Below, piece after piece: positions 43,284 through 51,622 of a stretch of DNA of 64,000 bases (position 1 is the stretch's first letter; every line of letters starts with the position of its first letter). The DNA comes from UBA2357 sp002344625 (GTDB lineage Bacteria > Pseudomonadota > Gammaproteobacteria > Burkholderiales > Rhodocyclaceae): positions 1 through 64,000 of the forward strand of contig CALKIH010000051.1 in NCBI GenBank assembly GCA_937995335.1. Reading direction: 5' to 3'. The position numbers were made by a program, and so were the translations under genes. The notes below the pieces were generated by a model. It searched no databases, was not told where the DNA came from, and saw nothing but the letters and a program-made list of their open reading frames with translations.

Positions 43284-45026
43284 ATGTCGGATTCCAACGA
43301 TATCAAAGCTGGCGCCGCGATGGACGGGGTGCTGCAGTTTGGCCAGGCGATGGCCAAGAATTTTTTCGAGATGATGGCCAAACAGCAGGCGGTGATCCAG
43401 GACAGCAGCGGAACGCCGCTGCCGCAACTGCCCATGCCCGAGCCCGAAGTGCTCAACGAACTTCAGCAGGAGTTCGCACGCCAGCACGCCGCCTTGTGGG
43501 GTTCGGTGCTGCAGCGCAAGCCGGGCGAGAGCGCCGATCCCCTGATCAAACCCGAACCCGGTGACCGCCGCTTCGCTTCGCAGGCCTGGCAGGAAAGTCC
43601 GTTCTACGACTACATGCGTCAGGCGTATCTGCTCAATGCCGGATATCTGAGCAAGATTTCCGATGCGCTGCCGATGGCGGACGGTCGGGCGAAGGCGCGG
43701 GTGCAGTTCTTGACCCGACAGTATCTGGATGCGCTGGCGCCGTCGAACTTCGCAGCGACCAATCCGGAGTTCGTCCAGGCCGCGCTCGAAACCAAGGGGC
43801 AGAGCATCACCCAGGGTATCCAGAACCTGCTCGCCGATCTCGAGAAAGGGCGTATCTCGATGACCGACGACAACGCGTTCGAGGTCGGCAGAAACCTGGC
43901 GGTCTCGCCGGGCGCGGTGATCTACGAGAACGAGTTGATGCAACTCGTCCAGTACGCGCCGCTGACCGACAAGGTGGCCGAGCGGCCGCTGCTGATCGTG
44001 CCGCCGTGCATCAACAAGTTCTACATCATGGATCTGCAGCCGGAGAATTCTCTGGTGCGGTTCATCGTCGAGCAAGGCTTCACCGTGTTTCTGGTGTCGT
44101 GGAAGAATGCTGGCCCGGCGGAGGCGCGTACGACCTGGGACGATTATCTCGAGAAGGGGCCGCTGGCCGCCCTCGAGGTGGTGCGCGATATCACCCGGGT
44201 CAAGAAGCCCAACGTGCTGGGATTCTGCGTCGGTGGCACGATTCTGACTTCGGCGCTCGCGGTGGCCAAGGGGCGGGGCGAGGATCCGGTGGAGAGCCTG
44301 ACCCTCATGACGACGCTGCTCGATTTCGCCGAAGCTGGCGAGCTCGGTTGTCTAGTCGACGAGGCCAGCGTGGCGGCCCGGGAAGCGGCAATCGGCAAGG
44401 GCGGCCTGCTCAAGGGCCAGGAACTGGCCAACGTGTTCTCGGCCCTACGGGCGAACGACCTGGTGTGGCAGTACGTGGTCGGAAACTACCTCAAGGGCAG
44501 CAAGCCCCAGGCGTTCGACCTGTTGTACTGGAATTCCGACAGCACCAACTTGCCGGGGCCTTTCCTGACCTGGTATCTGCGCAACATGTACCTCGAGAAC
44601 AATCTTCGGGTTCCGGGCAGGCTCAAGATGCTCGGCGTCAAGGTCGACCTGGGCAAGGTTGACGTCCCGGCCTACCTGCTGGCGGCGCGCGAGGACCATA
44701 TCGTGCCGTGGAAGAGTGCCTACCATGCGCGGGCGCTGCTGGGCGGCGAGACCACGTACGTGCTTGGCGCCAGCGGCCATATCGCGGGCGCGATCAACCC
44801 GGCATCCAAGAACCGGCGCAGTTACTGGACCAGCGCATCGGCGGTCGCGGATCCGGACGAATGGCTCGAGACCGCTGCCGAGCACAAGGGCAGTTGGTGG
44901 CTGCACTGGATAGAATGGCTGAAGGTGCGGGGCGGGAAGCAGGTCGCGGCGCGGGGGCGCCCCGGCAACGTCCGCTACAATCCGATCGAACCTGCGCCCG
45001 GCCGGTATGTGAAGGAGCGGGCCTGA
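43284..45026 (+). CDS. phaC: Class I poly(3-hydroxyalkanoate) synthase
   Basis: A 580-residue polymerase that builds short-chain PHA from 3-hydroxyacyl-CoA on the granule surface. The start at 43284 has AAGGAGGAGG directly upstream. The lipase-like box GFCVGG carries the acylated nucleophile Cys315; Asp471 (AREDHIVPW) and His499 (ASGHIAGA) complete the triad. Length and a single subunit indicate class I. First gene of phaC-phaB1-phaB2-phaR; no beta-ketothiolase (phaA) is in the window, so thiolase must come from elsewhere. Confidence 0.97.
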   Translation: MSDSNDIKAGAAMDGVLQFGQAMAKNFFEMMAKQQAVIQDSSGTPLPQLPMPEPEVLNELQQEFARQHAALWGSVLQRKPGESADPLIKPEPGDRRFASQAWQESPFYDYMRQAYLLNAGYLSKISDALPMADGRAKARVQFLTRQYLDALAPSNFAATNPEFVQAALETKGQSITQGIQNLLADLEKGRISMTDDNAFEVGRNLAVSPGAVIYENELMQLVQYAPLTDKVAERPLLIVPPCINKFYIMDLQPENSLVRFIVEQGFTVFLVSWKNAGPAEARTTWDDYLEKGPLAALEVVRDITRVKKPNVLGFCVGGTILTSALAVAKGRGEDPVESLTLMTTLLDFAEAGELGCLVDEASVAAREAAIGKGGLLKGQELANVFSALRANDLVWQYVVGNYLKGSKPQAFDLLYWNSDSTNLPGPFLTWYLRNMYLENNLRVPGRLKMLGVKVDLGKVDVPAYLLAAREDHIVPWKSAYHARALLGGETTYVLGASGHIAGAINPASKNRRSYWTSASAVADPDEWLETAAEHKGSWWLHWIEWLKVRGGKQVAARGRPGNVRYNPIEPAPGRYVKERA

Positions 45027-45248
45027 GGAAAGATGGTTGCGAACTTGTCCGCGCGAGCGATGCGGGCGGGCGAGCAACGGCGCCGGACATGCGGCGAGCG
45101 ATGAGCGAGAAGCGCGGCGATCGACCGCGCACCCGCTCGACGCAAGTGCTGGTCGGCACACAAGCAATGCGTGGCAGCGAGTACGGGGGGCGCTGCCAAA
45201 TCACGCTAGAACCCTTCGAGAGATCAAAACGGGAGAGGAGTTAAGAAT

Positions 45249-45989
45249 ATGTCCAGAGTTGCACTCGTAACAGGCGGTATGGGCGGGCTGGGTGAAGCGG
45301 TCTGCATCAAGCTGGCGGCCCTCGGCTACAAGGTCGTGACCACCCATTCGCCAGGCAACAGCAAGGCGGCCGATTGGCTTCAGACCATGAACAACATGGG
45401 CTACGGCTTCAAGGCCTTTCCGTGCGATGTGGCCGACTTCGATTCGGCCAAAGCCTGCGTCGACGAGGTCGTCAAGTCGGTCGGTCCGGTCGATGTACTG
45501 GTGAACAATGCAGGCATCACCCGCGACATGACCTTCCGCAAGATGGGCAAGGCCGACTGGGACGCGGTTATCAGCACCAACCTCGACAGCGTCTTCAACA
45601 TGACCAAGCAGGTCATGGACGGCATGGTCGAGCGCAAATGGGGACGCGTCATCAACGTTTCGTCGGTGAACGGTCAGAAAGGTGCCTTCGGTCAGACCAA
45701 CTATTCGGCCGCGAAGGCGGGCATGCATGGTTTCACCAAGGCCTTGGCGCTCGAGGTCGCGCGTAGCGGCGTGACCGTTAACACGATCTCCCCGGGCTAC
45801 ATCGGCACGAAGATGGTGATGGCGATTCCGCAGGAAATCCTCGATTCGAAGATTCTTCCGCAGATTCCGGTCGCCCGTCTCGGCAAGCCTGAAGAGATTG
45901 CCGGGCTGGTGGCGTATCTGTCTTCCGAAGAGGCCGCATTCGTGACCGGCGCGAACATCTCGATCAATGGCGGGCAGCACATGTTCTGA
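45249..45989 (+). CDS. phaB: Acetoacetyl-CoA reductase, copy 1
   Basis: A 246-residue NADPH-dependent short-chain dehydrogenase producing (R)-3-hydroxybutyryl-CoA. The start has GGGAGAGGAG upstream. The cofactor loop is TGGMGGLGEA, the NNAG motif is present, and the active site is Ser in INVSSVNGQKGAFGQ with YSAAK. It follows phaC by 222 bases of non-coding GC-rich DNA and is followed by a strong terminator, so it may form its own unit. A close paralogue lies directly downstream. Confidence 0.95.
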   Translation: MSRVALVTGGMGGLGEAVCIKLAALGYKVVTTHSPGNSKAADWLQTMNNMGYGFKAFPCDVADFDSAKACVDEVVKSVGPVDVLVNNAGITRDMTFRKMGKADWDAVISTNLDSVFNMTKQVMDGMVERKWGRVINVSSVNGQKGAFGQTNYSAAKAGMHGFTKALALEVARSGVTVNTISPGYIGTKMVMAIPQEILDSKILPQIPVARLGKPEEIAGLVAYLSSEEAAFVTGANISINGGQHMF

Positions 45990-46013
45990 CGATCCGTCAG
46001 GACGCCACGACCG

Positions 46014-46040
46014 CGGCGCCGTTCCAGGCGCCGTTTTTTT
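46014..46040 (+). terminator. Intrinsic terminator after phaB copy 1
   Basis: CGGCGCC and GGCGCCG with a six-base loop, followed by seven T residues. Confidence 0.93.
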
Positions 46041-46068
46041 GCGTGCCCGCCGTGGCGTATATCTCGCG

Positions 46069-46098
46069 TGCGTCGCAATATTTGTATATTGCGACGCA
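46069..46098. promoter_or_regulatory. 13-bp-arm palindrome upstream of phaB copy 2 (candidate operator)
   Basis: Perfect inverted repeat: arms TGCGTCGCAATAT and its complement around a four-base TTGT spacer. Each arm also contains a smaller dyad (TGCG-N-CGCA), so it may be two facing operator sites. It sits between the terminator of copy 1 and a possible -10 (TACAAT, 46121-46126) for copy 2. No U-run follows, arguing against a terminator. PhaR from the same cluster is one candidate binder, which is unproven. Confidence 0.6.
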
Positions 46099-46229
46099 AC
46101 ATCTGCGCGCCGGAAAGGCGTACAATCCCGTTCGCGAACCGAGTGGCCTGAAGTGTATGCCGACCGCGGTGGTGGCGAGCATGTACTGCGGATCGCTCAA
46201 TCTCAAACCCGTTGCAGAAGGATTCGACA

Positions 46230-46970
46230 ATGTCCCAGAAAGTCGCACTCGTCACCGGCGCCATGGGCGGTCTCGGTACCGCAATCTGCCAGGCGCTGGC
46301 CAAGGATGGCCTAAAAGTAGTCGCAAACTGTCTGCCGGGTTTCCCGCAGCGGGATGAATGGCTCGCCGGCCAAAAGGCGCTCGGATTCGAATTCGTTGCC
46401 GCGGAAGGCGACGTGTCGGATTATGAATCCTGCAAGGACATGGTTGCCAAGATCGAAGCCGAAGTCGGCCCGATCGACGTGCTGGTGAATAACGCCGGCA
46501 TCACCCGCGACAAGTTTTTCCCGAAAATGGAAAAATCGCAGTGGGATGCGGTGATCAACACCAACCTCAACAGTCTCTTCAACGTCACTCACCACATTTC
46601 GCCGAAGATGGCCGAACGTGGCTCGGGTCGCATCATCAATATTTCGTCGGTCAATGGCGTCAAGGGCCAGGCGGGTCAGTCGAACTACTCGACCGCCAAG
46701 GCCGGCGTGCTGGGTTTCACCAAGGCGCTCGCTGCCGAACTCGCGACCAAGGGCGTGACCGTCAATGCGATCGCGCCGGGCTATATCGGCACCGACATGG
46801 TCATGGCGATCCGTGAGGACATTCGTCAGGGCATCATCGACACCGTGCCGATGAAACGCCTCGGCAAGCCCGAAGAAATCGGCGCGCTGTGTTCCTACCT
46901 CGCGTCCGATCTGGCCGGTTACGTGACCGGTGCGACGATCAACATCAACGGTGGCCTGCACATGTGCTGA
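46230..46970 (+). CDS. phaB: Acetoacetyl-CoA reductase, copy 2
   Basis: A 246-residue paralogue of the preceding gene, colinear along its whole length. The cofactor loop is TGAMGGLGTA, with NNAGITRDKFF, IINISSVNGVKGQAGQ and YSTAK at the active site. The C-terminal TINGGLHMC-like end (NINGGLHMC) parallels the NGGQHMF end of copy 1. It is separated from copy 1 by a terminator and a palindrome, so it is probably expressed independently. The two copies may differ in cofactor preference or timing, which the sequence alone cannot show. Confidence 0.95.
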   Translation: MSQKVALVTGAMGGLGTAICQALAKDGLKVVANCLPGFPQRDEWLAGQKALGFEFVAAEGDVSDYESCKDMVAKIEAEVGPIDVLVNNAGITRDKFFPKMEKSQWDAVINTNLNSLFNVTHHISPKMAERGSGRIINISSVNGVKGQAGQSNYSTAKAGVLGFTKALAAELATKGVTVNAIAPGYIGTDMVMAIREDIRQGIIDTVPMKRLGKPEEIGALCSYLASDLAGYVTGATININGGLHMC

Positions 46971-47001
46971 AGCACGATCAGGCACGATGCAGCCGGACAT
47001 A

Positions 47002-47024
47002 CCCCGCCAGTGGCGGGGTTTTTT
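47002..47024 (+). terminator. Intrinsic terminator after phaB copy 2
   Basis: CCCCGCC and GGCGGGG with a three-base loop, followed by six T residues. Confidence 0.95.
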
Positions 47025-47091
47025 CTATTGCAGCGCGTTATAATCGAATACGAGCATGTGGCACTGACCGCTGCCGAGGAGATGAACTGAA

Positions 47092-47712
47092 ATGGTCGAT
47101 AAAGCCCGCCTTATAAAGAAATATCCCAATCGACGTCTTTACGACACGCGCACGAGTTCTTACATCACGCTCGCCGATGTGAAGGAGCTCGTGCTGGCCC
47201 GGGATGAGTTTCAGGTCGTGGATGCCAAGAGCGGCGAGGATTTGACGCGCAGCATCCTGTTGCAGATCATTCTCGAAGAAGAGGCCGGTGGTGCGCCGAT
47301 GTTCACCAGTGATCTTCTGTCGCACATGATCAGGTTCTACGGCAATGCGACCCAGGGGATGATGGGCAAGTATCTCGAGAACAACATCAAGGCGTTCACC
47401 GAGATGCAGGCCAAGCTCCAGGAGCAGGCGCGCACGATCTACGGAGAGAATAGCCCGATAAGCCAGGACCTCTGGGCGCAGTTCCTCAACTTTCAGGGGC
47501 CCGCTCTGCAGAGCGTGATGGGGGCCTATGTCGAGCAAAGCAAGAAGATGTTCGACCAGATGCAGGAACAGATCGAAAGCCAGACGCGCAATATCTTCTC
47601 GGGTTTCCCGTTCCCGAATTACACCCCGGTGATGCGCCAGGGCGAGGATGGCGAAGCCCGGTCCGACAAATCTGGCCAGCCCGGCAAGAACAGCCCGACC
47701 GAAACCAAGTAA
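47092..47712 (+). CDS. phaR: PHA synthesis repressor PhaR
   Basis: A 206-residue regulator that binds DNA and PHA granules and represses phasin and PHA genes when no polymer surface is free. The N-terminal DNA-binding domain is KKYPNRRLYDTRTSSYITL, followed by the PHB accumulation regulatory domain around SDLLSHMIRFYGN. A helical, glutamine-rich region and a polar tail close the protein. GAGGAGATG precedes the start. The gene follows a terminator and a TATAAT at 47039, so it has its own promoter. Confidence 0.95.
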   Translation: MVDKARLIKKYPNRRLYDTRTSSYITLADVKELVLARDEFQVVDAKSGEDLTRSILLQIILEEEAGGAPMFTSDLLSHMIRFYGNATQGMMGKYLENNIKAFTEMQAKLQEQARTIYGENSPISQDLWAQFLNFQGPALQSVMGAYVEQSKKMFDQMQEQIESQTRNIFSGFPFPNYTPVMRQGEDGEARSDKSGQPGKNSPTETK

Positions 47713-47754
47713 GGATGGCGTGCCCTCCGGGGGCGCCAGGCCGTCACAAGTCTG

Positions 47755-49095
47755 ATGGATGCAATGCAAGATTCCAAATCGCCCGCCGTGCCGCGCGTCG
47801 GCTTCGTGTCACTCGGCTGTCCCAAGGCCACCGTCGATTCCGAGCACATCCTGACCCGCTTGCGGGCGGAAGGGTATGCGATATCGGGCGGATACGATGA
47901 CGCTGATCTCGTGGTGGTCAATACCTGTGGATTCATCGACGCGGCGGTTGAAGAGTCGCTCGATGCGATAGGCGAGGCGCTTGCCGAGAATGGCAAGGTC
48001 ATCGTGACCGGCTGTCTCGGGGCGCGTGACGACGTGATTCTGTCGGCGCATCCTCAGGTGCTGGCGGTGACCGGGCCGCATGCCACCGAGGACGTGATGC
48101 AGGCGGTGCATCGGCATCTGCCCAAACTTCACGATCCCTTCGTCGACCTGACGCCGCCCCAGGGGGTGCGTCTTACGCCGCGGCACTACGCGTATCTCAA
48201 GATTTCCGAAGGCTGTAATCACCGCTGCACCTTTTGCATCATTCCGTCGCTGCGCGGCGACCTGGTCAGCCGTCCGATTCACGAGATCATGAAAGAGGCC
48301 GAGGCCCTGGTCGATGCCGGTGTCAAGGAGATCTTGGTCATCTCGCAGGACACCAGTGCCTATGGCGTCGACGTGAAGTATCGAACCGGTTTCTGGAACG
48401 GCCGTCCGATCAAGACGCGCCTGCTCGATCTCGCCAACGCACTGGGCGAACTGGGCATCTGGATTCGCATGCACTATGTGTATCCGTACCCCAGCGTGGA
48501 CGATCTGATCCCGCTGATGGCCGAAGGCAAGATCCTGCCCTACCTCGACATTCCGTTTCAGCATGCCAGTCCGCGCATTCTCAAGGCGATGAAGCGGCCG
48601 GCGAGCGCCGAGAACGTGCTCGAGCGGATTCGCAAATGGCGTAGCATCTGCCCCGATCTGACGATCCGGTCAACCTTCATCACCGGCTTTCCGGGCGAGA
48701 CCGAGTCCGATTTCGGCATGCTGCTCGACTTCCTCGGCGAGGCCGAGCTCGACCGTGTGGGCGCCTTTGCCTATTCACCGGTGGAAGGGGCGGTCGCCAA
48801 CGGGCTGGACGAAGCGGTGCCGGACGACGTCCGGGAAGAGCGCCGGATGAGATTGATGTCATTCCAGGAAGACATCTCCACCCAGCGTCTGGAGCGCTGG
48901 ATCGATCGCGAAATGACCGTATTGGTCGACGAGGTCGATGACGAGGGCGCGCTCGCCCGTTCATGCGCGGATGCGCCCGACATCGATGGATTGGTGATCA
49001 TTCCCGGTGGCGAAGGCCTCGTGCCGGGTGAGTTCGCCAAGGTGCGCATCACCGACTGCGATATCCATGATCTCTATGCGCAAATCGTGGAATGA
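47755..49095 (+). CDS. rimO: Ribosomal protein uS12 methylthiotransferase RimO
   Basis: A 446-residue radical-SAM enzyme that methylthiolates an aspartate of ribosomal protein S12. The N-terminal MTTase domain starts VGFVSLGCPKATVDSE, with further cluster cysteines in VNTCGFID and TGCLG. The radical-SAM cysteines are Cys154, Cys158 and Cys161 (EGCNHRCTFCIIP). A C-terminal TRAM domain ends the protein. It is 42 bases behind phaR. Confidence 0.97.
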   Translation: MDAMQDSKSPAVPRVGFVSLGCPKATVDSEHILTRLRAEGYAISGGYDDADLVVVNTCGFIDAAVEESLDAIGEALAENGKVIVTGCLGARDDVILSAHPQVLAVTGPHATEDVMQAVHRHLPKLHDPFVDLTPPQGVRLTPRHYAYLKISEGCNHRCTFCIIPSLRGDLVSRPIHEIMKEAEALVDAGVKEILVISQDTSAYGVDVKYRTGFWNGRPIKTRLLDLANALGELGIWIRMHYVYPYPSVDDLIPLMAEGKILPYLDIPFQHASPRILKAMKRPASAENVLERIRKWRSICPDLTIRSTFITGFPGETESDFGMLLDFLGEAELDRVGAFAYSPVEGAVANGLDEAVPDDVREERRMRLMSFQEDISTQRLERWIDREMTVLVDEVDDEGALARSCADAPDIDGLVIIPGGEGLVPGEFAKVRITDCDIHDLYAQIVE

Positions 49096-49166
49096 CGCAT
49101 CGTCCGTCGACCTGAATTCGCAGCCCGATCGGGCTCGCTCCGGCAGCGGCGGCCGGTGAGGCCCCG

Positions 49167-50585
49167 ATGGCCGCTGCCGCCCAACTCCTGCACCGACTCG
49201 CCGACATTGTCGGGCGCGCCCATGTCCTGGACGAGAGCGAACGCAAGGCGCCATTTCTGACCGATTGGCGCGGTCGCTATCACGGGGCAGCGCTCGCCGT
49301 CATCCAGCCGCAGCTGACGGCCGAAGTCGCCGCCGCGGTCGCCGCCTGCGTGGAAGCGGGGGTCGCGGTCGTCCCCCAGGGAGGAAATACCGGCTTGTGC
49401 GGTGGCGCCACGCCGGTTGCCGGAACGGCTTCGGTGGTCGTGAATCTCTCGCGCCTGTGCCGGATCCGATCGGTCGACTCGGCCAACAATACGCTCGTCG
49501 CCGAGGCCGGATGCAAGCTCGCAACGGTGCAGGCGGCGGCAGCCGAAGCGGGGCGCCTGTTCCCGCTTTCGGTCGCATCCGAGGGTAGTTGCGAGATCGG
49601 CGGCAATATTTCGACCAATGCCGGCGGGGTGCATGTCTTACGCTATGGAAACATGCGCGACCTCGTTCTCGGGATCGAAGCCGTGCTTCCGGACGGACGG
49701 GTCTGGCATGGACTGCGCGCCTTGCGCAAGGACAATACCGGCTACGACCTGAAGCATCTGTTCATCGGCGCGGAAGGCACGCTGGGCATCGTCACGGCGG
49801 CCGTCTTGAAACTTTTCCCACCGGTGCGGGAGGCCGCGACCGCGTGGGTCGCGGTCCCGGGCGCTGGCGAGGCGGTAAGCCTGCTCGGGTTACTGCGGGA
49901 TTGCTGCGGTGATCGGGTGAACGCCTTCGAACTGGTCTCAAGCGCGGCCTTGGCGCTGGTGCTGAGGCATATCCCGGGCACGCGGGCGCCGCTGCCGCAT
50001 TCCGGGAGCGAATGGTACGTGCTGGTCGAGCTTGCCGATACACGCCAAGGCGAGCCACTTGCCGGTGAACTGGACGAGGTCTTGGCCCGGGCCATGGAGG
50101 CCGGATTGGCGAATGACGCCGTCGTCGCGACGAGCCTTGCCCAGGCACATGCGCTTTGGGTCTTGAGGGAGAGCATTTCCGAGGCGCAGAGAATCGAGGG
50201 AACGAGCATCAAGCATGACATTTCCGTACCCGTCAGCCGAATCCCTCTATTCCTGGACGAGGCGCGTTCTGCGTTGTTCGAGCGCTGGCCCGGTGCCCGG
50301 ATCGTCGCATTCGGTCATATTGGCGATGGCAACCTGCATTACAACCTTTCACAGCCGGCGGCTACCGACAATTCCGCCTTCATTGCGCGCACGCCCGATG
50401 TGAATCGCGTGATCCATGATCTGGTGGCGGCACATGGCGGTTCGATTTCCGCCGAACATGGGTTGGGACAGCTCAAGCGTAGCGAGATCCTGCGCTACAA
50501 ATCCGAGATCGAGATGGATCTGATGCGTACGATAAAGCGTGCGCTGGACCCGCAAGGCTTGATGAACCCCGGGAAAGTCGTCTGA
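49167..50585 (+). CDS. FAD-linked 2-hydroxyacid dehydrogenase (GlcD / D-2-hydroxyglutarate type)
   Basis: A 472-residue flavoprotein of the VAO/PCMH family. The FAD-binding segment reads VVPQGGNTGLCGGATP, with SCEIGGNISTNAGGVHVLRYG following. The C-terminal FAD-oxidase domain has GHIGDGNLHYN and SAEHGLGQLKR with metal-ligand histidines. Likely substrates are D-2-hydroxyglutarate or D-lactate. It stands alone, with no glcE/glcF partners next to it, which favours a D-2-hydroxyglutarate or D-lactate dehydrogenase over glycolate oxidase. Confidence 0.88.
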   Translation: MAAAAQLLHRLADIVGRAHVLDESERKAPFLTDWRGRYHGAALAVIQPQLTAEVAAAVAACVEAGVAVVPQGGNTGLCGGATPVAGTASVVVNLSRLCRIRSVDSANNTLVAEAGCKLATVQAAAAEAGRLFPLSVASEGSCEIGGNISTNAGGVHVLRYGNMRDLVLGIEAVLPDGRVWHGLRALRKDNTGYDLKHLFIGAEGTLGIVTAAVLKLFPPVREAATAWVAVPGAGEAVSLLGLLRDCCGDRVNAFELVSSAALALVLRHIPGTRAPLPHSGSEWYVLVELADTRQGEPLAGELDEVLARAMEAGLANDAVVATSLAQAHALWVLRESISEAQRIEGTSIKHDISVPVSRIPLFLDEARSALFERWPGARIVAFGHIGDGNLHYNLSQPAATDNSAFIARTPDVNRVIHDLVAAHGGSISAEHGLGQLKRSEILRYKSEIEMDLMRTIKRALDPQGLMNPGKVV

Positions 50586-50629
50586 ACATCCGTTCATGGC
50601 GCAACGATTACAATTTATCGTATTCGGGG

Positions 50630-50659
50630 TTTACAGCTGCGGGGGGGGAGCCCTATAAT
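50630..50659 (+). promoter_or_regulatory. Promoter of the first tRNA cassette
   Basis: TTTACA (-35), 18-base spacer, TATAAT (-10), ending 18 bases before tRNA-Ala. It is close to the sigma-70 consensus. Confidence 0.85.
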
Positions 50660-50677
50660 TCGCGCTCTTTCGGGCCA

Positions 50678-50753
<76 letters not shown>

Positions 50754-50768
50754 GCCGGAAAAAACTAG

Positions 50769-50844
50769 GTCCCCATCGTCTAGAGGCCTAGGACATCGCC
50801 CTTTCACGGCGGTAACCGGGGTTCGAATCCCCGTGGGGACGCCA
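50769..50844 (+). tRNA. tRNA-Glu (TTC), copy 1
   Basis: 76 bases with CCA. The acceptor GTCCCCA pairs with TGGGGAC; the anticodon loop is CTTTCAC, anticodon TTC. Confidence 0.97.
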
Positions 50845-50904
50845 GATTGATGTGTCTGGTTCAAGCAACCGGATGCGGCCGGAAGTTTCCGGCAAGATCA
50901 GTGC

Positions 50905-50981
50905 GGAGTGGTAGTTCAGTTGGTTAGAATACCGGCCTGTCACGCCGGGGGTCGCGGGTTCGAGCCCCGTCCACTCCGCCA
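50905..50981 (+). tRNA. tRNA-Asp (GTC), copy 1
   Basis: 77 bases with CCA. The acceptor GGAGTGG pairs with CCACTCC; the anticodon is GTC in CTGTCAC. Confidence 0.97.
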
Positions 50982-51035
50982 AGTAATCAGTCGCTTAAGT
51001 AGTGATTGCGCAAAAAAAGCAAGCTAGACCGAGGC

Positions 51036-51064
51036 TTGCAGCTGATAGTGTAAAAGGTTAGAAT
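51036..51064 (+). promoter_or_regulatory. Promoter of the second tRNA cassette
   Basis: TTGCAG, 17-base spacer, TAGAAT, 14 bases before the second tRNA-Ala. It differs in sequence from the promoter of copy 1. Confidence 0.7.
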
Positions 51065-51078
51065 ACAGGGCTGCTTTT

Positions 51079-51154
<76 letters not shown>

Positions 51155-51169
51155 GCCGGAAAAAACTAG

Positions 51170-51245
51170 GTCCCCATCGTCTAGAGGCCTAGGACATCGC
51201 CCTTTCACGGCGGTAACCGGGGTTCGAATCCCCGTGGGGACGCCA
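51170..51245 (+). tRNA. tRNA-Glu (TTC), copy 2
   Basis: Identical to copy 1. Confidence 0.97.
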
Positions 51246-51305
51246 GATTGATGTGTCTGGTTCAAGCAACCGGATGCGGCCGGAAGTTTCCGGCAAGATC
51301 AGTGC

Positions 51306-51382
51306 GGAGTGGTAGTTCAGTTGGTTAGAATACCGGCCTGTCACGCCGGGGGTCGCGGGTTCGAGCCCCGTCCACTCCGCCA
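51306..51382 (+). tRNA. tRNA-Asp (GTC), copy 2
   Basis: Identical to copy 1. Confidence 0.97.
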
Positions 51383-51459
51383 ACAACTCAAGCCCTGTGT
51401 ATGATCAGGGTGTCCAGCCTAGGCTCAACGAAGCCTGAGTGTCGAACAAAATATCAAAA

Positions 51460-51520
51460 CGACTGAGCAGTTCAGTCGGCGCCTTGAATTTGTGGCGCCG
51501 CGTTCTTGAGTGCAAGAACG
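51460..51520. other. Three consecutive perfect stem-loops behind the tRNA array
   Basis: CGACTGA/TCAGTCG (51460-51478), GGCGCC/GGCGCC (51478-51499) and CGTTCTTG/CAAGAACG (51501-51520) stand directly one after another. The last is followed by TGTTT. They may end the tRNA transcript or form a small structured RNA. Confidence 0.5.
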
Positions 51521-51622
51521 TGTTTCCGGGGCATGCGCCACCGTTTGTCGGGCGCATACTGCGTATTCCATCAACCCTGACGCCTTAGGAGCGACTGGCC
51601 GTCATGCGGCCGGTCCCGAGCC

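Noticed and set aside
51189..51386. Identical 64-65 codon frames on the minus strand across the tRNA cassettes
   Set aside because: They are read through tRNA-Asp and tRNA-Glu in both copies; this is a known mis-annotation pattern of tRNA regions.
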